Source: Cryomorphaceae bacterium 1068
GTDB lineage: Bacteria; Bacteroidota; Bacteroidia; Flavobacteriales_D; Cryomorphaceae
Reading direction: 5' to 3'
Length of the DNA stretch: 64,000 bases
Assembly: GCA_027214385.1 (NCBI GenBank)
Contig: JAPVXR010000009.1
Location: forward strand, 110,335-174,334
Numbering within the stretch: position 1 is the first letter of the stretch; every line of letters begins with the position of its first letter. Below are positions 27,743 to 36,056 of this stretch, piece by piece. The position numbers and the translations under genes are program-made. The notes beneath the pieces were generated by a model. It was not told the DNA's origin. It did not search any database and saw nothing but the letters and a program-made list of their open reading frames with translations.

Positions 27743-27769
27743 AACCTGTTAGCTGTTCGCCAAAAAAAA

Positions 27770-30148
27770 CTACTCCATCCCCCACTTCACCCCAAAGAAA
27801 ATCGTCCTCGGTCGATTTGGTCCGTAGATGTATCCTGCATCTCGATTGACGCCAATGTCAAAATCGTTTTGGTAGGCGTTAAATATATTCTGGACACCCG
27901 CAAAAATTTCGATCCGTGATTTACTACCTGCTTGCAGTGTGTATCCTGCTTTGATATTGCTTTCAAAAAACTGCAGAGTCTCTTCGATAATGGTGTATTC
28001 GGTATCGGGATCTATCACATGTGCGATTTCCATCGAACCCGTGTAGACACCTGAATACGTGAAGGACCAACTTTTGGTAGGCCGATAAGTCAGCGAAAGA
28101 TATCCGTAAATATCCGGCGTTCTAAGCATTTGATCTGTCGATACGATGCTATCGGCATTGGCATCTGTCACCGCGTCAGGAGACCAGATGACTTCCTCCT
28201 CATCGTATTGAGCAGATTGGATGGTTAATCCGCCATTGATCAGCCATTTTTCTTGAATCGCTGCGTTGGCTTCAAGATTCACTCCTGATACTCGTGCTCC
28301 TGATCCATTTCTTTTTGTGACAACGGCCACACCACTGGGTAGTTCCATTTGATTTGTGGTAATAAAAGGATCGATTAAATCAGTTAGAAATCCCTCTATC
28401 ACAAAGCTCGTTTGAAAATTCTCCGTTGTTTTTGTGTGGTTTAAAGAAGCGGTAAAACTATTCGAACGCTCAGATGTCAGCTCAGGATCCAACTGAGTAA
28501 ACACGGCTGCTCCTCCCACTGTCTCGATATGCAAGTCTTCGTCAAAAGCCTGTGGCGCTCGATAGCCTTGAGCGTACGAACCTCGGAATTTCAAATTCTC
28601 AGAAAGATCGTACATCAACGAGACGCGAGGGACAAACACGCCCAAAGTTTGATCATTCACAAAATCTTCATCTCCAAAATTGTAATCGCCATTGATACTT
28701 ACCAAGTCATATCGACCACCGGCAAGAATACTCAACCTTTCAATTGGTTTATACTCAAATTGGGCAAACGAACCCCATACACCAACCTCCTGAACGATAG
28801 AACGACCATAGCCTGGCATACGGTCAGAAACTGAGTTGTATTGAAATTCGGTTCCGGCAAACAAGTCTAGCTGAGAACTGATCTCAGAGGTGTAACGTGC
28901 GCCTCCTACTGCTGATAAATCTTCTGAAGTACCATACGCATTAATGGCTAGAACATCAGCTTCGGTGAGGCTATCGCCAAAGGTCAATACCCTTCCACCG
29001 CCACCATAATAGCTATCCCGATCGGTAGTTTGAACGGAGGAGTAGAGAGCTATTTTTTGACGATAGTTGTCAAAGAAGAGCTCATAAGAGAGCGCACCAC
29101 CTAAAATTCGATGGTCAATCTCTTCTGTAATATCGGTTTGATGCGGCTCAAGATCAAACTTATTTCCACCTCTTCTATATTCACTGATGGCAAAGGCATT
29201 GACATCCAATCGACTATTTTGACCTGGCTTAAAAAAAGCATCAAAACCAAAGGTCGAATTTTCCAATAAGGTGATTTCAGAAAAGCCATCACCGTTGGCG
29301 TCCCAGTGGTCGCGACTGCGGTCAAAGCCATATAGATTGAGACCCATTTTTAAATCGTCGCTCACAATGGATCCATTCAATGTCAGGCTTCTGTCGGAGG
29401 CCTCGCCATTTATCAAAGCCTGGTTTAATCCCACTTGAAAAGAATTGTCTAGTGGATCCTTTGTGATGATATTCACCGTTCCCGCTATCGCGTTTCCGCC
29501 ATAAAGCGCAGAACCACCTCCACGCACCACTTCTACTCGATCAATCATATTGGCAGGAATCAGATCTAAACCATAAACCCCCATCAATGCAGAGAAGATT
29601 GGGCGGCTATTGATCAGGATTTGGGAATAAGCTCCATCTAACCCATTCATGCGTAGTTGGGTAAAACCACAGTTCTGGCAGTTGTTCTCCAGCCTAAGCC
29701 CTGGTGAGAATGACAGTCCCTCAGCGAGAGTTAAAGACTGCGTATTGTCAAAAGCTTTTTGGCCTATTCGACTCACAATTATGGGAGCTTCAAACAGAGG
29801 AATCTCCGAACCGGTTCCAGTAACCACTACTTGATCCAAGTTGACGTCGCTTTTCACCAGAATCATTTCAAGCTTCAACTCCTTCCCCTCTTCAATCACA
29901 ACTTCTATCGCCTTGGAGGTATACCCCATGGCTCTGGCCACAAGCTGGTATGAACCAACTTCGAGATGATCGATAGTAAATTTCCCTTGAACATCTGTAA
30001 CTGCTCCAGCATTCAAAGCTGAAATACCGACAGTGGCAAATGCCAATGGCCCATTACTATCTGAGACTACACCTGAAATAGAGCCACCATGTGCAAAAAG
30101 CGATAAGGAGGTCAAACAAGTGTTTACAAAGAAGAGAATTGCCCGCAT
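27770..30148 (-). CDS. TonB-dependent outer-membrane receptor
   Basis: 792 residues. Signal peptide 1-19 ending LFAHG; carboxypeptidase-regulatory-like domain at about 22-100 (GVVSDSNGPLAFATVGI); plug domain about 105-235 with EVVRGGGSALYGGNAIAGTVNIIT; and a 22-strand barrel to the C-terminal strand, which ends FFGVKWGME. The plug contains a CQNCG pair (residues about 157-160). The ligand is unknown; receptors of this layout import siderophores, cobalamin, metals or oligosaccharides, and the barrel resembles catecholate-siderophore or copper receptors only loosely. It is divergent from the endonuclease gene, and the intergenic 134 bp hold both promoters. Confidence 0.92.
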   Translation of the reverse strand: MRAILFFVNTCLTSLSLFAHGGSISGVVSDSNGPLAFATVGISALNAGAVTDVQGKFTIDHLEVGSYQLVARAMGYTSKAIEVVIEEGKELKLEMILVKSDVNLDQVVVTGTGSEIPLFEAPIIVSRIGQKAFDNTQSLTLAEGLSFSPGLRLENNCQNCGFTQLRMNGLDGAYSQILINSRPIFSALMGVYGLDLIPANMIDRVEVVRGGGSALYGGNAIAGTVNIITKDPLDNSFQVGLNQALINGEASDRSLTLNGSIVSDDLKMGLNLYGFDRSRDHWDANGDGFSEITLLENSTFGFDAFFKPGQNSRLDVNAFAISEYRRGGNKFDLEPHQTDITEEIDHRILGGALSYELFFDNYRQKIALYSSVQTTDRDSYYGGGGRVLTFGDSLTEADVLAINAYGTSEDLSAVGGARYTSEISSQLDLFAGTEFQYNSVSDRMPGYGRSIVQEVGVWGSFAQFEYKPIERLSILAGGRYDLVSINGDYNFGDEDFVNDQTLGVFVPRVSLMYDLSENLKFRGSYAQGYRAPQAFDEDLHIETVGGAAVFTQLDPELTSERSNSFTASLNHTKTTENFQTSFVIEGFLTDLIDPFITTNQMELPSGVAVVTKRNGSGARVSGVNLEANAAIQEKWLINGGLTIQSAQYDEEEVIWSPDAVTDANADSIVSTDQMLRTPDIYGYLSLTYRPTKSWSFTYSGVYTGSMEIAHVIDPDTEYTIIEETLQFFESNIKAGYTLQAGSKSRIEIFAGVQNIFNAYQNDFDIGVNRDAGYIYGPNRPRTIFFGVKWGME

Positions 30149-30165
30149 ACGATCTTTAGAGGATG

Positions 30166-30173
30166 CAAATATA
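30166..30173 (-). promoter_or_regulatory. -7 promoter box of the TonB-dependent receptor
   Basis: TATATTTG on the minus strand matches TAnnTTTG perfectly and lies 17 nt before the ATG. No clear -33 TTTG at a 19-nt distance. No Fur-like palindrome was recognised. Confidence 0.55.
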
Positions 30174-30270
30174 ATTGTTAGATTACTCTAACTCGAATAA
30201 TAAACAAACAATGTTACTCTCACTATTGATAACTTATTGCGACAGCAGAATCAGCAAGACTCGTTAGAAT

Positions 30271-30278
30271 TATCTTTG
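30271..30278 (+). promoter_or_regulatory. -7 promoter box of the endonuclease gene
   Basis: TATCTTTG matches TAnnTTTG. It ends 4 nt before the ATG (GACC between), the same spacing as at recR, so the transcript is probably leaderless. Confidence 0.5.
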
Positions 30279-30282
30279 GACC

Positions 30283-31533
30283 ATGAAGATATTCCTAATG
30301 CTGACTAGCCTAATACTCTGGCTATCACCATTTGCGCAAGAAGGAATTGAAGAAAAAATTAAATATTTTGAATCTTCAATTTCGAATAAACAAGCTGAGA
30401 TTACAGAGCTTAGAGCAAAAGTCGACTCATTGAAGTTGCTCGACATCACCGAAAAACTGGAAGCGATGGGCTGGCCAAGTGAGGACGGAGAATTAGTCGT
30501 ACACAACGCATTTGCTTTGAGCTACTCTGAAGAGCACGAAATGGCAAGTTGGGTGGCTCATATCATTCTCGATGATGTAGCGGATGGAAGAACAACAAGA
30601 ACCAATGACTTCAGAATTGATGAGATGGTTAGCACGGGCTCATCTGAAGAGGCTGACTACTTTTTGAAAACAAAAAAGGCTGATGGTGAGTGGGATTATG
30701 ATGGCTACGGTTTCGATCGCGGCCACTTGGCTCCTTCTGCTGATTTTCGCTGGAATCAGCAAGCCTTATCAGAATCTTACTTCTACTCCAATATGACGCC
30801 GCAACATCCAGATTTCAATCGTGGCGCTTGGGCCCAACTAGAATCATACATTCGCGACTATGCTATCGAAAATAAGGTAGATCTCTACATTGTTACCGGC
30901 CCCGTTTTAAATGAGCACCTGCCAAAAGTTGAACGCAGTGTAAACGGGATGAGCCTGCCCACACACCATTACAAAGTGGCTCTTGATATGAAAAATGGCA
31001 AAACTATCGGCTTCCTCATGCCAAATGAAGCCTGCGAAAAACCGATAGAAGCATATGCCTTAAGCATTAATGAAATAGAAGAAACGACGGGATTAAACTT
31101 CTTTAGCGGTCTTCCCGATGAAGTGGAGGAAGAAATGGAGAATAACTCAGACTACATAGCTTGGCTTCCTTCAGAGCAAAGAGGTGATGTAGCGGTGATT
31201 CCACCAAATAAGCTCGGGAAAGGTCGATACAATACTCTACAGGCTTATGAGTTTATCGACACCAAAAAGAAAGTGGAGGTATGCGGAACTGTCGTGAGCA
31301 CCTTCAAGTCTAAAAACAACAACGTCTTTGTAAACCTGGATAAGAAATTTCCAAATACAGTATTTACACTCACCATTTGGACAAGAAATCAAGCCAACTT
31401 CAGCTACGCACCTGAAAATGAATTTATGGGAAAAAAAGTCTGCGTAAAAGGAGAAGTAACCAGACGTGACGGTGTAATGCAAATGAACTTGATCAATGAA
31501 AAGCAAGTTGTATTTCCTGGTGAAGGTTTTTAG
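30283..31533 (+). CDS. Secreted DNA/RNA non-specific endonuclease (NUC1 family) with extra C-terminal domain
   Basis: Exported nuclease of 416 residues. Signal peptide of about 18 residues, a short coiled-coil (about 22-60, EEKIKYFESSISNKQAEITE), then the beta-beta-alpha-metal nuclease domain at about 70-285. The catalytic motif is DRGHLAPSAD (D145-R-G-H148), and the metal-binding Asn lies in SNMTPQHPDFNRG. This family cuts DNA and RNA without sequence preference, usually for nutrient scavenging. Residues about 320-416 form an additional beta-rich domain (VEVCGTVVSTFKSKNNNVFVNLD, KKVCVKGEVTRRDG) resembling an OB fold, which may bind nucleic acid. Likely periplasmic or secreted. Confidence 0.92.
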   Translation: MKIFLMLTSLILWLSPFAQEGIEEKIKYFESSISNKQAEITELRAKVDSLKLLDITEKLEAMGWPSEDGELVVHNAFALSYSEEHEMASWVAHIILDDVADGRTTRTNDFRIDEMVSTGSSEEADYFLKTKKADGEWDYDGYGFDRGHLAPSADFRWNQQALSESYFYSNMTPQHPDFNRGAWAQLESYIRDYAIENKVDLYIVTGPVLNEHLPKVERSVNGMSLPTHHYKVALDMKNGKTIGFLMPNEACEKPIEAYALSINEIEETTGLNFFSGLPDEVEEEMENNSDYIAWLPSEQRGDVAVIPPNKLGKGRYNTLQAYEFIDTKKKVEVCGTVVSTFKSKNNNVFVNLDKKFPNTVFTLTIWTRNQANFSYAPENEFMGKKVCVKGEVTRRDGVMQMNLINEKQVVFPGEGF

Positions 31534-31552
31534 CTGAATACATTCCATGAGG

Positions 31553-31580
31553 GCCTTTTGAATGCAAGGCTTTTCTTTCT
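31553..31580 (+). terminator. Weak terminator after the endonuclease
   Basis: GCCTT (31553-31557) and AAGGC (31566-31570) form a 5-bp stem followed by TTTTCTTTCTTTC. Short stem, so uncertain. Confidence 0.4.
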
Positions 31581-31754
31581 TTCTTGAAAATTTCTATCCT
31601 TGAAACAACAACCGCATAGTGTAGCTCCCGTCTTGTAAACAGTTTATGGCTGTCCACGTATGATCATGTGGTTTTTCCTGAGAAAAAATCAAACTTGACT
31701 TACCGATTGAAATGAACTAATTTGCCCTTACCATCCACTACTACACTGAAAATT

Positions 31755-31994
31755 ATGGCCAACTTCCGAGTTCGTTCCAAATCACTGGCAGAAGCCAGAG
31801 CATTCTTTGAAAGCGCAGGAGATAAAGTTTGGCAGATTAGAACAAAGTCCAATAGGATTTCGCCTCATCTGACCATCACATTCTGCTCCAATTTGACTCT
31901 TGCAGATCTCCGGAAGGTTTTTTCGGAAATGAGTAATGATAAAATGATGATGCACACTCTCAGACAAGATTCTAGAGAGATTCATCTTGTTTGA
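31755..31994 (+). CDS. Small orphan protein (79 residues)
   Basis: Not recognised. Starts MANFRVRSKSLAEARAFFE at the ATG at 31755; a start 33 nt upstream is also in frame but less likely. Basic, soluble, no signal peptide or membrane helix. The predicted pattern is helix, strand, strand, helix, strand (WQIRTKSNR, HLTITFCSN, LADLRKVFSEM, MHTLRQD), which would suit a small alpha/beta fold. It ends in HLV much as the neighbour ends in YLV. It sits alone between a nuclease gene and a second small gene. Confidence 0.55.
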   Translation: MANFRVRSKSLAEARAFFESAGDKVWQIRTKSNRISPHLTITFCSNLTLADLRKVFSEMSNDKMMMHTLRQDSREIHLV

Positions 31995-32069
31995 AACAAC
32001 ATATTCCTATTTTCCTGAGTTTTATAGTAAGTGAGCTGTGGTAGTGTTTAAACCGCCTAAAAGAAACTT

Positions 32070-32300
32070 ATGATTCACCTGATATTTCATACTCCGCCCA
32101 CTAACACTTCAATGCGTCAAGCGACAGAAGACGTTATGACACTCTTTGAGAATATCGGCAAGGCAAATAGAGATGACGAAAATGACAATTTCTATTTTGT
32201 TTTGGATGCTCACCGAGAATTGGGAGCGGAGCTTAAGCAAAGCTTGGAAGAAATGGGGTACAATGTAAGCGTTAAGGATTACGGAGTATACCTGGTCTGA
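32070..32300 (+). CDS. Small orphan protein (76 residues)
   Basis: Not recognised. MIHLIFHTPPTNTS at the start, then a helix (TEDVMTLFENIGKA), an acidic loop, a strand (FYFVLD), a helix (GAELKQSLEEMGY) and a last strand (VSVKDYGVYLV). Acidic and soluble. It has about the same size and a similar order of helices and strands as the 79-residue protein upstream, so they might be distant relatives, but identity is too low to say. The stop is followed by a terminator shared with the convergent gene. Confidence 0.5.
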   Translation: MIHLIFHTPPTNTSMRQATEDVMTLFENIGKANRDDENDNFYFVLDAHRELGAELKQSLEEMGYNVSVKDYGVYLV

Positions 32301-32314
32301 CCTTCAAAAAAAAG

Positions 32315-32329
32315 AACACTAACAGTGTT
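32315..32329 (-). terminator. Terminator of the 32329-32784 gene
   Basis: AACACT / AGTGTT 6-bp perfect stem with a 3-nt loop. On the minus strand it is followed by C and a run of eight T, a good rho-independent terminator overlapping the stop codon region. Confidence 0.7.
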
Positions 32330-32784
32330 TAGAACTTAATGGCAATTTTAAAATCTTTGCCGTCCATTAGTTTAATCGTTTCCAAGATCATACGATAACT
32401 TTCATAGTCTATCGTCCATGCCTCCATGAGACAATTGATAAGCTTTCCTTTTTCTGAATCTATCCCGGTAATCAGAAAAGACAAGTGTACTGCATTGGCG
32501 AAGCAACATAGCGTCACATCTTTGCTTACACTCGTAGCACTGGCAAGAATAGCACCCTCAGGGCCAAGTTCCTTGGATAAGTCAACGGCTTTTCTCAGAC
32601 CGTATGGCAAGTTTTGATCAAGTAGAAAATCTTTGCAAGCCAACTTCTGATTTATCAATGCCAGAGCAAGAGCTGAGACATCTCCATCGCTAAATGAAAC
32701 AGCTACCAAAGTATTTATGAATGCTTGCGCAGAGGAAATTGACGTCTGTATTGCCGTTTTGGATGCTGTAGAAGTTTGAGTCAT
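32329..32784 (-). CDS. Orphan soluble protein (151 residues)
   Basis: Not recognised. The N-terminus is rich in Ser, Thr and Gln (MTQTSTASKTAIQTSISSA), followed by a mostly helical, Ala/Leu-rich body with two cysteines side by side (VTLCCFANAVHLSFL) and a Lys-rich end. No signal peptide or clear membrane span. It is convergent with the 76-residue gene. Frame quality, a normal ATG and its own terminator argue that it is real. Confidence 0.55.
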   Translation of the reverse strand: MTQTSTASKTAIQTSISSAQAFINTLVAVSFSDGDVSALALALINQKLACKDFLLDQNLPYGLRKAVDLSKELGPEGAILASATSVSKDVTLCCFANAVHLSFLITGIDSEKGKLINCLMEAWTIDYESYRMILETIKLMDGKDFKIAIKF

Positions 32785-33208
32785 TGCAGTTGATAATGGA
32801 TTTTACCCAATTGTCATATACGCAAAAAAGGATTGATTGGTTAAGTTACTGATTATTATGTCAATAATACCATCTTCTGAAAAGACCGCTTAAAAAGAAA
32901 AAATAGGATGAGATATTTTATTAGTCTTTCGAGTCTTTTTGAGTTCAATCAGATAATGAGACTTACTCCTCATATAGTCGGAGGTATTTCGGGAAGAGGG
33001 GAACTCCTATATAAACATGAAGCTCCTCCTCGCAATAAAGACTTTAGCTTTTTTTCACAAGCACTTTCGAGGAGGGTCGAGTGGCTGCTAGCATTACTCG
33101 TTTTAAACATTACGCATGAAGGGATTCACTCCTCTTGACGTCGGAGTGACTACGCCTTAGGCGGAGGGCCAGCATCACCTCTAACCCACGTCGCGTGCCG
33201 CGAAGTTT

Positions 33209-33265
33209 GGTTTTTTATTCACCGCCACTTACGAGCGAGCTCAAGTGGCTGTGAATAAAAAAACC
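33209..33265. repeat. Long imperfect inverted repeat behind tRNA-Ser
   Basis: The left arm 33209-33230 and right arm 33243-33265 pair over about 21 bp with one mismatch and one bulge around a 12-nt loop. The last 9 bases (33257-33265, seven A then CC) also belong to the stem of the next hairpin, so the two cannot form together. Confidence 0.7.
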
Positions 33266-33294
33266 CTCACTGACGCTGTCAGTGAGGGTTTTTT
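33257..33294 (-). terminator. Bidirectional terminator after tRNA-Ser
   Basis: A perfect 17-bp stem (33258-33274 with 33278-33294) with a 3-nt loop, flanked by A and T runs so that it can act on both strands. It is just downstream of tRNA-Ser on the minus strand. Confidence 0.85.
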
Positions 33295-33301
33295 GTCGAT
33301 G

Positions 33302-33386
33302 CGGAGAATGAGGGATTCGAACCCCCGGTACCTTGCGGTACGCTGGTTTTCAAGACCAGTGCAATCGACCACTCTGCCAATTCTCC
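33302..33386 (-). tRNA. tRNA-Ser (UGA)
   Basis: 85-nt class II tRNA. Acceptor stem GGAGAAT/ATTCTCC, discriminator G, anticodon loop CTTGAAA giving anticodon TGA, a long variable arm (GTACCGCAAGGTAC), and a T arm with GGTTCGAATCC. CCA is not encoded. A promoter with CTTG-N19-TACTTTTG lies directly upstream, its -7 box ending 4 nt before the mature 5' G. Confidence 0.96.
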
Positions 33387-33390
33387 GCGG

Positions 33391-33421
33391 CAAAAGTAAT
33401 TCTTTTGTTAAATCAAGCAAG
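33391..33421 (-). promoter_or_regulatory. Promoter of tRNA-Ser
   Basis: On the minus strand: CTTG, 19-nt spacer, TACTTTTG (33398-33391), a strong match to TTTG-N19-TAnnTTTG. Expected transcription start is at about 33386, the mature tRNA 5' end. Confidence 0.7.
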
Positions 33422-33506
33422 GATGAGATGTCAATTTATCAAGATATTTTACGCAGACATCTCCTACACATTTTCGTAACTTCACGAGTTACAATCAACA
33501 ACACAC

Positions 33507-34991
33507 ATGAAAGGAGTCCTAAAACTTTTTGTAATTCCACTAATCTTTTTTTCTATTCAAGCTATTTCGGTCCCATATGCCGTGTTTAATCACAAGACTT
33601 TCTATGTGCCTGGCAAAGGACCTGTTGTTGAAACATACTTTGACATTTATGGAAAATCCATCACTCTTTTGAAAATTGAGGAAGAAGAAGATGCTTTTCA
33701 AGGAGAAGTCGAATTGACAATAATTTTCAAAAAGGATGGACAGATTATTACCTATGACAAAAAAAACCTGAAGACGCCAATCATGTCTCAAGGGAATATT
33801 GTAGACTTCATTGATGTGCAGCGCTTCGCAATACCTTCAGGCGAGTATGAGGTTGAGGTTGAATTAAAAGACCTCAATGCCGTAGAAGAATCAGCTGTTA
33901 CAAAAGCAAGTATAAGCTTGGATGTTCCAATGGTACCGGTTGGAACCTTCTTTTCTGACATTGAGCTCGTTTCGGCCTATAAGAAAACCAGTGAACCAGG
34001 CCTTCTTTCCAAATCAGGATATGACTTACTCCCGATGGTTTCGGATTCCATTCTCAAGCCTGAAATGAAAGAGGTGGTGGTATACACCGAGCTTTATGGC
34101 ACAGACGAAGAATTTGAAAAGGAAGAAATGTTTCTGTTGACTGCCTATATAGCTGACGCAGATAGCTTAAAACCTATTGAGAGTACTAGAAAATACATGC
34201 GGCGCAACTCAGGTTCGGTCATACCTATCCTCACAACCCTTCTACTTGAGAACGTAAACCAAGGAGAATACTTAATCATCCTTGAGGCCAGAACCAGAGA
34301 AAACGAACTTTTTGCAAAAGTGGAACACCAAATCAAAAGGGATAAGAAACAAGCCGTTGATGTATTGAGCCTAATGGAAAGCGAAGACATAGATGCTACA
34401 TGGGTTTCCAAGTTTGAAACAAAAGCCTCCATATATGACTATGTGCATTCTGTGAGGCCCATAGCCACAGGACAAGAGAAAGCCATGCTCTCCAACAGCT
34501 TCAGAGAATTCGAAAAGAGTGAGCTCAAATACTTACGCAGTTTTATGTACGCTTTCTGGGAAAGCCGCAATCCAGGAGAGGGAGAAACCGCCTGGCTCAT
34601 GTATAAGGAGAAAGTTGACTTTGTAAATGAAGAGTTTGGCACCAAGAACAAGCAAGGGTTTGAAACAGATCGTGGACGCGTTTATTTGCAATATGGACCG
34701 CCTAACGACTTAACTGATCGAGCTAACGAACCCTCCTCCTACCCTTACCAGATTTGGAGGTATTACAAGACAGGTCAGTATAATAATGTTCGATTTGTTT
34801 TTTACGACCCTACACTTATGGGAGTGGATTATCAGCTTTTGCATGCCGAAGGAATTCGAGGAGAGATCAACAATCCTCAATGGCGATTGCTCCTCGAACA
34901 GCGAAACACTCCGATGAACAACATCGATGATCAAACGGGCCGCGATCATTTTGGTGGTCGAGTAGACGACTTTTTCGATAATCCGCGTTAG
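33507..34991 (+). CDS. GWxTD domain protein
   Basis: 494-residue exported protein. Short signal peptide (LKLFVIPLIFFSIQAISV), a long beta-rich region, and the GWxTD domain at about 340-450: it opens near SFREFEKSELKYLRSFMYAFWESRN and its signature is GFETDRGRVYLQYGPPND (Phe instead of Trp), followed by YQIWRYYKTGQ and VRFVFYDP. GWxTD proteins are widespread in Bacteroidota and Acidobacteriota, of unknown function, presumed envelope. It lies 18 nt before a glycosyltransferase gene in the same direction. Confidence 0.85.
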   Translation: MKGVLKLFVIPLIFFSIQAISVPYAVFNHKTFYVPGKGPVVETYFDIYGKSITLLKIEEEEDAFQGEVELTIIFKKDGQIITYDKKNLKTPIMSQGNIVDFIDVQRFAIPSGEYEVEVELKDLNAVEESAVTKASISLDVPMVPVGTFFSDIELVSAYKKTSEPGLLSKSGYDLLPMVSDSILKPEMKEVVVYTELYGTDEEFEKEEMFLLTAYIADADSLKPIESTRKYMRRNSGSVIPILTTLLLENVNQGEYLIILEARTRENELFAKVEHQIKRDKKQAVDVLSLMESEDIDATWVSKFETKASIYDYVHSVRPIATGQEKAMLSNSFREFEKSELKYLRSFMYAFWESRNPGEGETAWLMYKEKVDFVNEEFGTKNKQGFETDRGRVYLQYGPPNDLTDRANEPSSYPYQIWRYYKTGQYNNVRFVFYDPTLMGVDYQLLHAEGIRGEINNPQWRLLLEQRNTPMNNIDDQTGRDHFGGRVDDFFDNPR

Positions 34992-35009
34992 ATTTGTGGA
35001 TCTAAGTCC

Positions 35010-36056
35010 TTGAAAACAGCAATTGTTATTTTGAATTACAACGGCGAGGCCCATCTTCGCCGTTTTTTGCCTTCTGTGGTTGAGCACAACCCCAAGGATG
35101 TTGAGATAGTCGTAGCCGACAATGCCAGTACTGACGGTTCCGCTGATTTTCTTCGTTCAGAATACCCCACCATACAACTCATTCAATTACCAACGAATTA
35201 TGGCTTTGCAGGAGGCTACAATGAAGCGCTAAAACAAGTAAGCGCTGACATATATGTGTTACTTAACAGTGATGTAGAAGTCACAAGCGGATGGCTACAT
35301 CCACTGTTGACCGAAATGAAGGACAGGCCTGAGGTTACCGCCTGTCAGCCTAAAATAAGGGCCGTAGAGAATCGCAAGTATTTTGAATATGCAGGAGCTT
35401 CAGGTGGATTCCTAGATAAAAATGGCTATCCCTTTTGCCGAGGACGCATCTTTGATAATACAGAAAGGGACATAGGACAGCATGATGATGAACGGGAAGT
35501 TTTTTGGGCTTCAGGAGCCTGCATTCTTATCCGATCCGAATCTTTTCACGAAGCCGAAGGTTTTGATGAAACACTGTTTGCTCATATGGAGGAAATCGAT
35601 CTCTGTTGGCGCCTTAAAAATCAAGGTCACCGTATTTATTGCTTTCCGCAATCAACGGTCTACCATCTTGGTGGTGGCACCCTATCATCAACAAATCCGA
35701 GAAAAACCTATCTAAATTTCAGGAACAACCTGAGTATTATCGTAAAGAACGACTACAAGGGTTCACTTTTTCAAAAGCTTCTGAAACGGATGATTTTTGA
35801 TGGCGCAGCGGCAGGATACATGCTCATCACTTCAGGGCCCAAACATAGCTTTGCCGTGTTAAGAGCGCACAGTTTCTTCTATTCGAACTTAAGCCGACTG
35901 TTAAAAGAGAGAAAATATTGGCGTGAAAAGTCTCACGATATTAATCGGACAGGCTTATACAAAGGCAGCATAGTTCAAGACTATTTTAAAGACAAGAAAA
36001 AGGTTTTTGGCTCATTGGCGACAAACTTATTCGTTCGTCAGAATCGCAACGCCTGA
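35010..36056 (+). CDS. Family 2 glycosyltransferase
   Basis: 348 residues starting at a TTG (ILNYNGEAHLRRFLPSVVEH follows at once). Nucleotide-sugar binding segment ADNASTDGS, LLNSDVEV in the DxD place, and the acceptor-side segment MEEIDLCWRLKNQGHRI, all as in rhamnosyl- and galactofuranosyl-type GT2 enzymes. The C-terminal about 100 residues are basic and amphipathic, without membrane helices. It may add sugars to a surface polysaccharide. It runs 19 bp into the convergent aroQ gene. Confidence 0.88.
   Translation: MKTAIVILNYNGEAHLRRFLPSVVEHNPKDVEIVVADNASTDGSADFLRSEYPTIQLIQLPTNYGFAGGYNEALKQVSADIYVLLNSDVEVTSGWLHPLLTEMKDRPEVTACQPKIRAVENRKYFEYAGASGGFLDKNGYPFCRGRIFDNTERDIGQHDDEREVFWASGACILIRSESFHEAEGFDETLFAHMEEIDLCWRLKNQGHRIYCFPQSTVYHLGGGTLSSTNPRKTYLNFRNNLSIIVKNDYKGSLFQKLLKRMIFDGAAAGYMLITSGPKHSFAVLRAHSFFYSNLSRLLKERKYWREKSHDINRTGLYKGSIVQDYFKDKKKVFGSLATNLFVRQNRNA

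Larger units (their letters stand above)
32785..33301. other. Non-coding stretch upstream of tRNA-Ser
   Basis: About 515 bp with no credible gene. Short inverted repeats (TCACTCC...GGAGTGA around 33127-33150, ACGCCTTAGGCG near 33154) and, towards tRNA-Ser, the two overlapping hairpins annotated separately. The base composition near 33000-33210 looks richer in G/C than the adjoining intergenic DNA. Confidence 0.5.

Noticed and set aside
32908..33138. 76-codon plus-strand frame upstream of tRNA-Ser
   Set aside because: No promoter, no family features, no sensible fold, and it lies in a region with short inverted repeats.
33245..33589. Plus-strand open frame of about 114 codons across tRNA-Ser
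   Set aside because: It reads [20 protein letters not shown], the familiar false product of a strand antisense to tRNA-Ser, and it overlaps the terminator.
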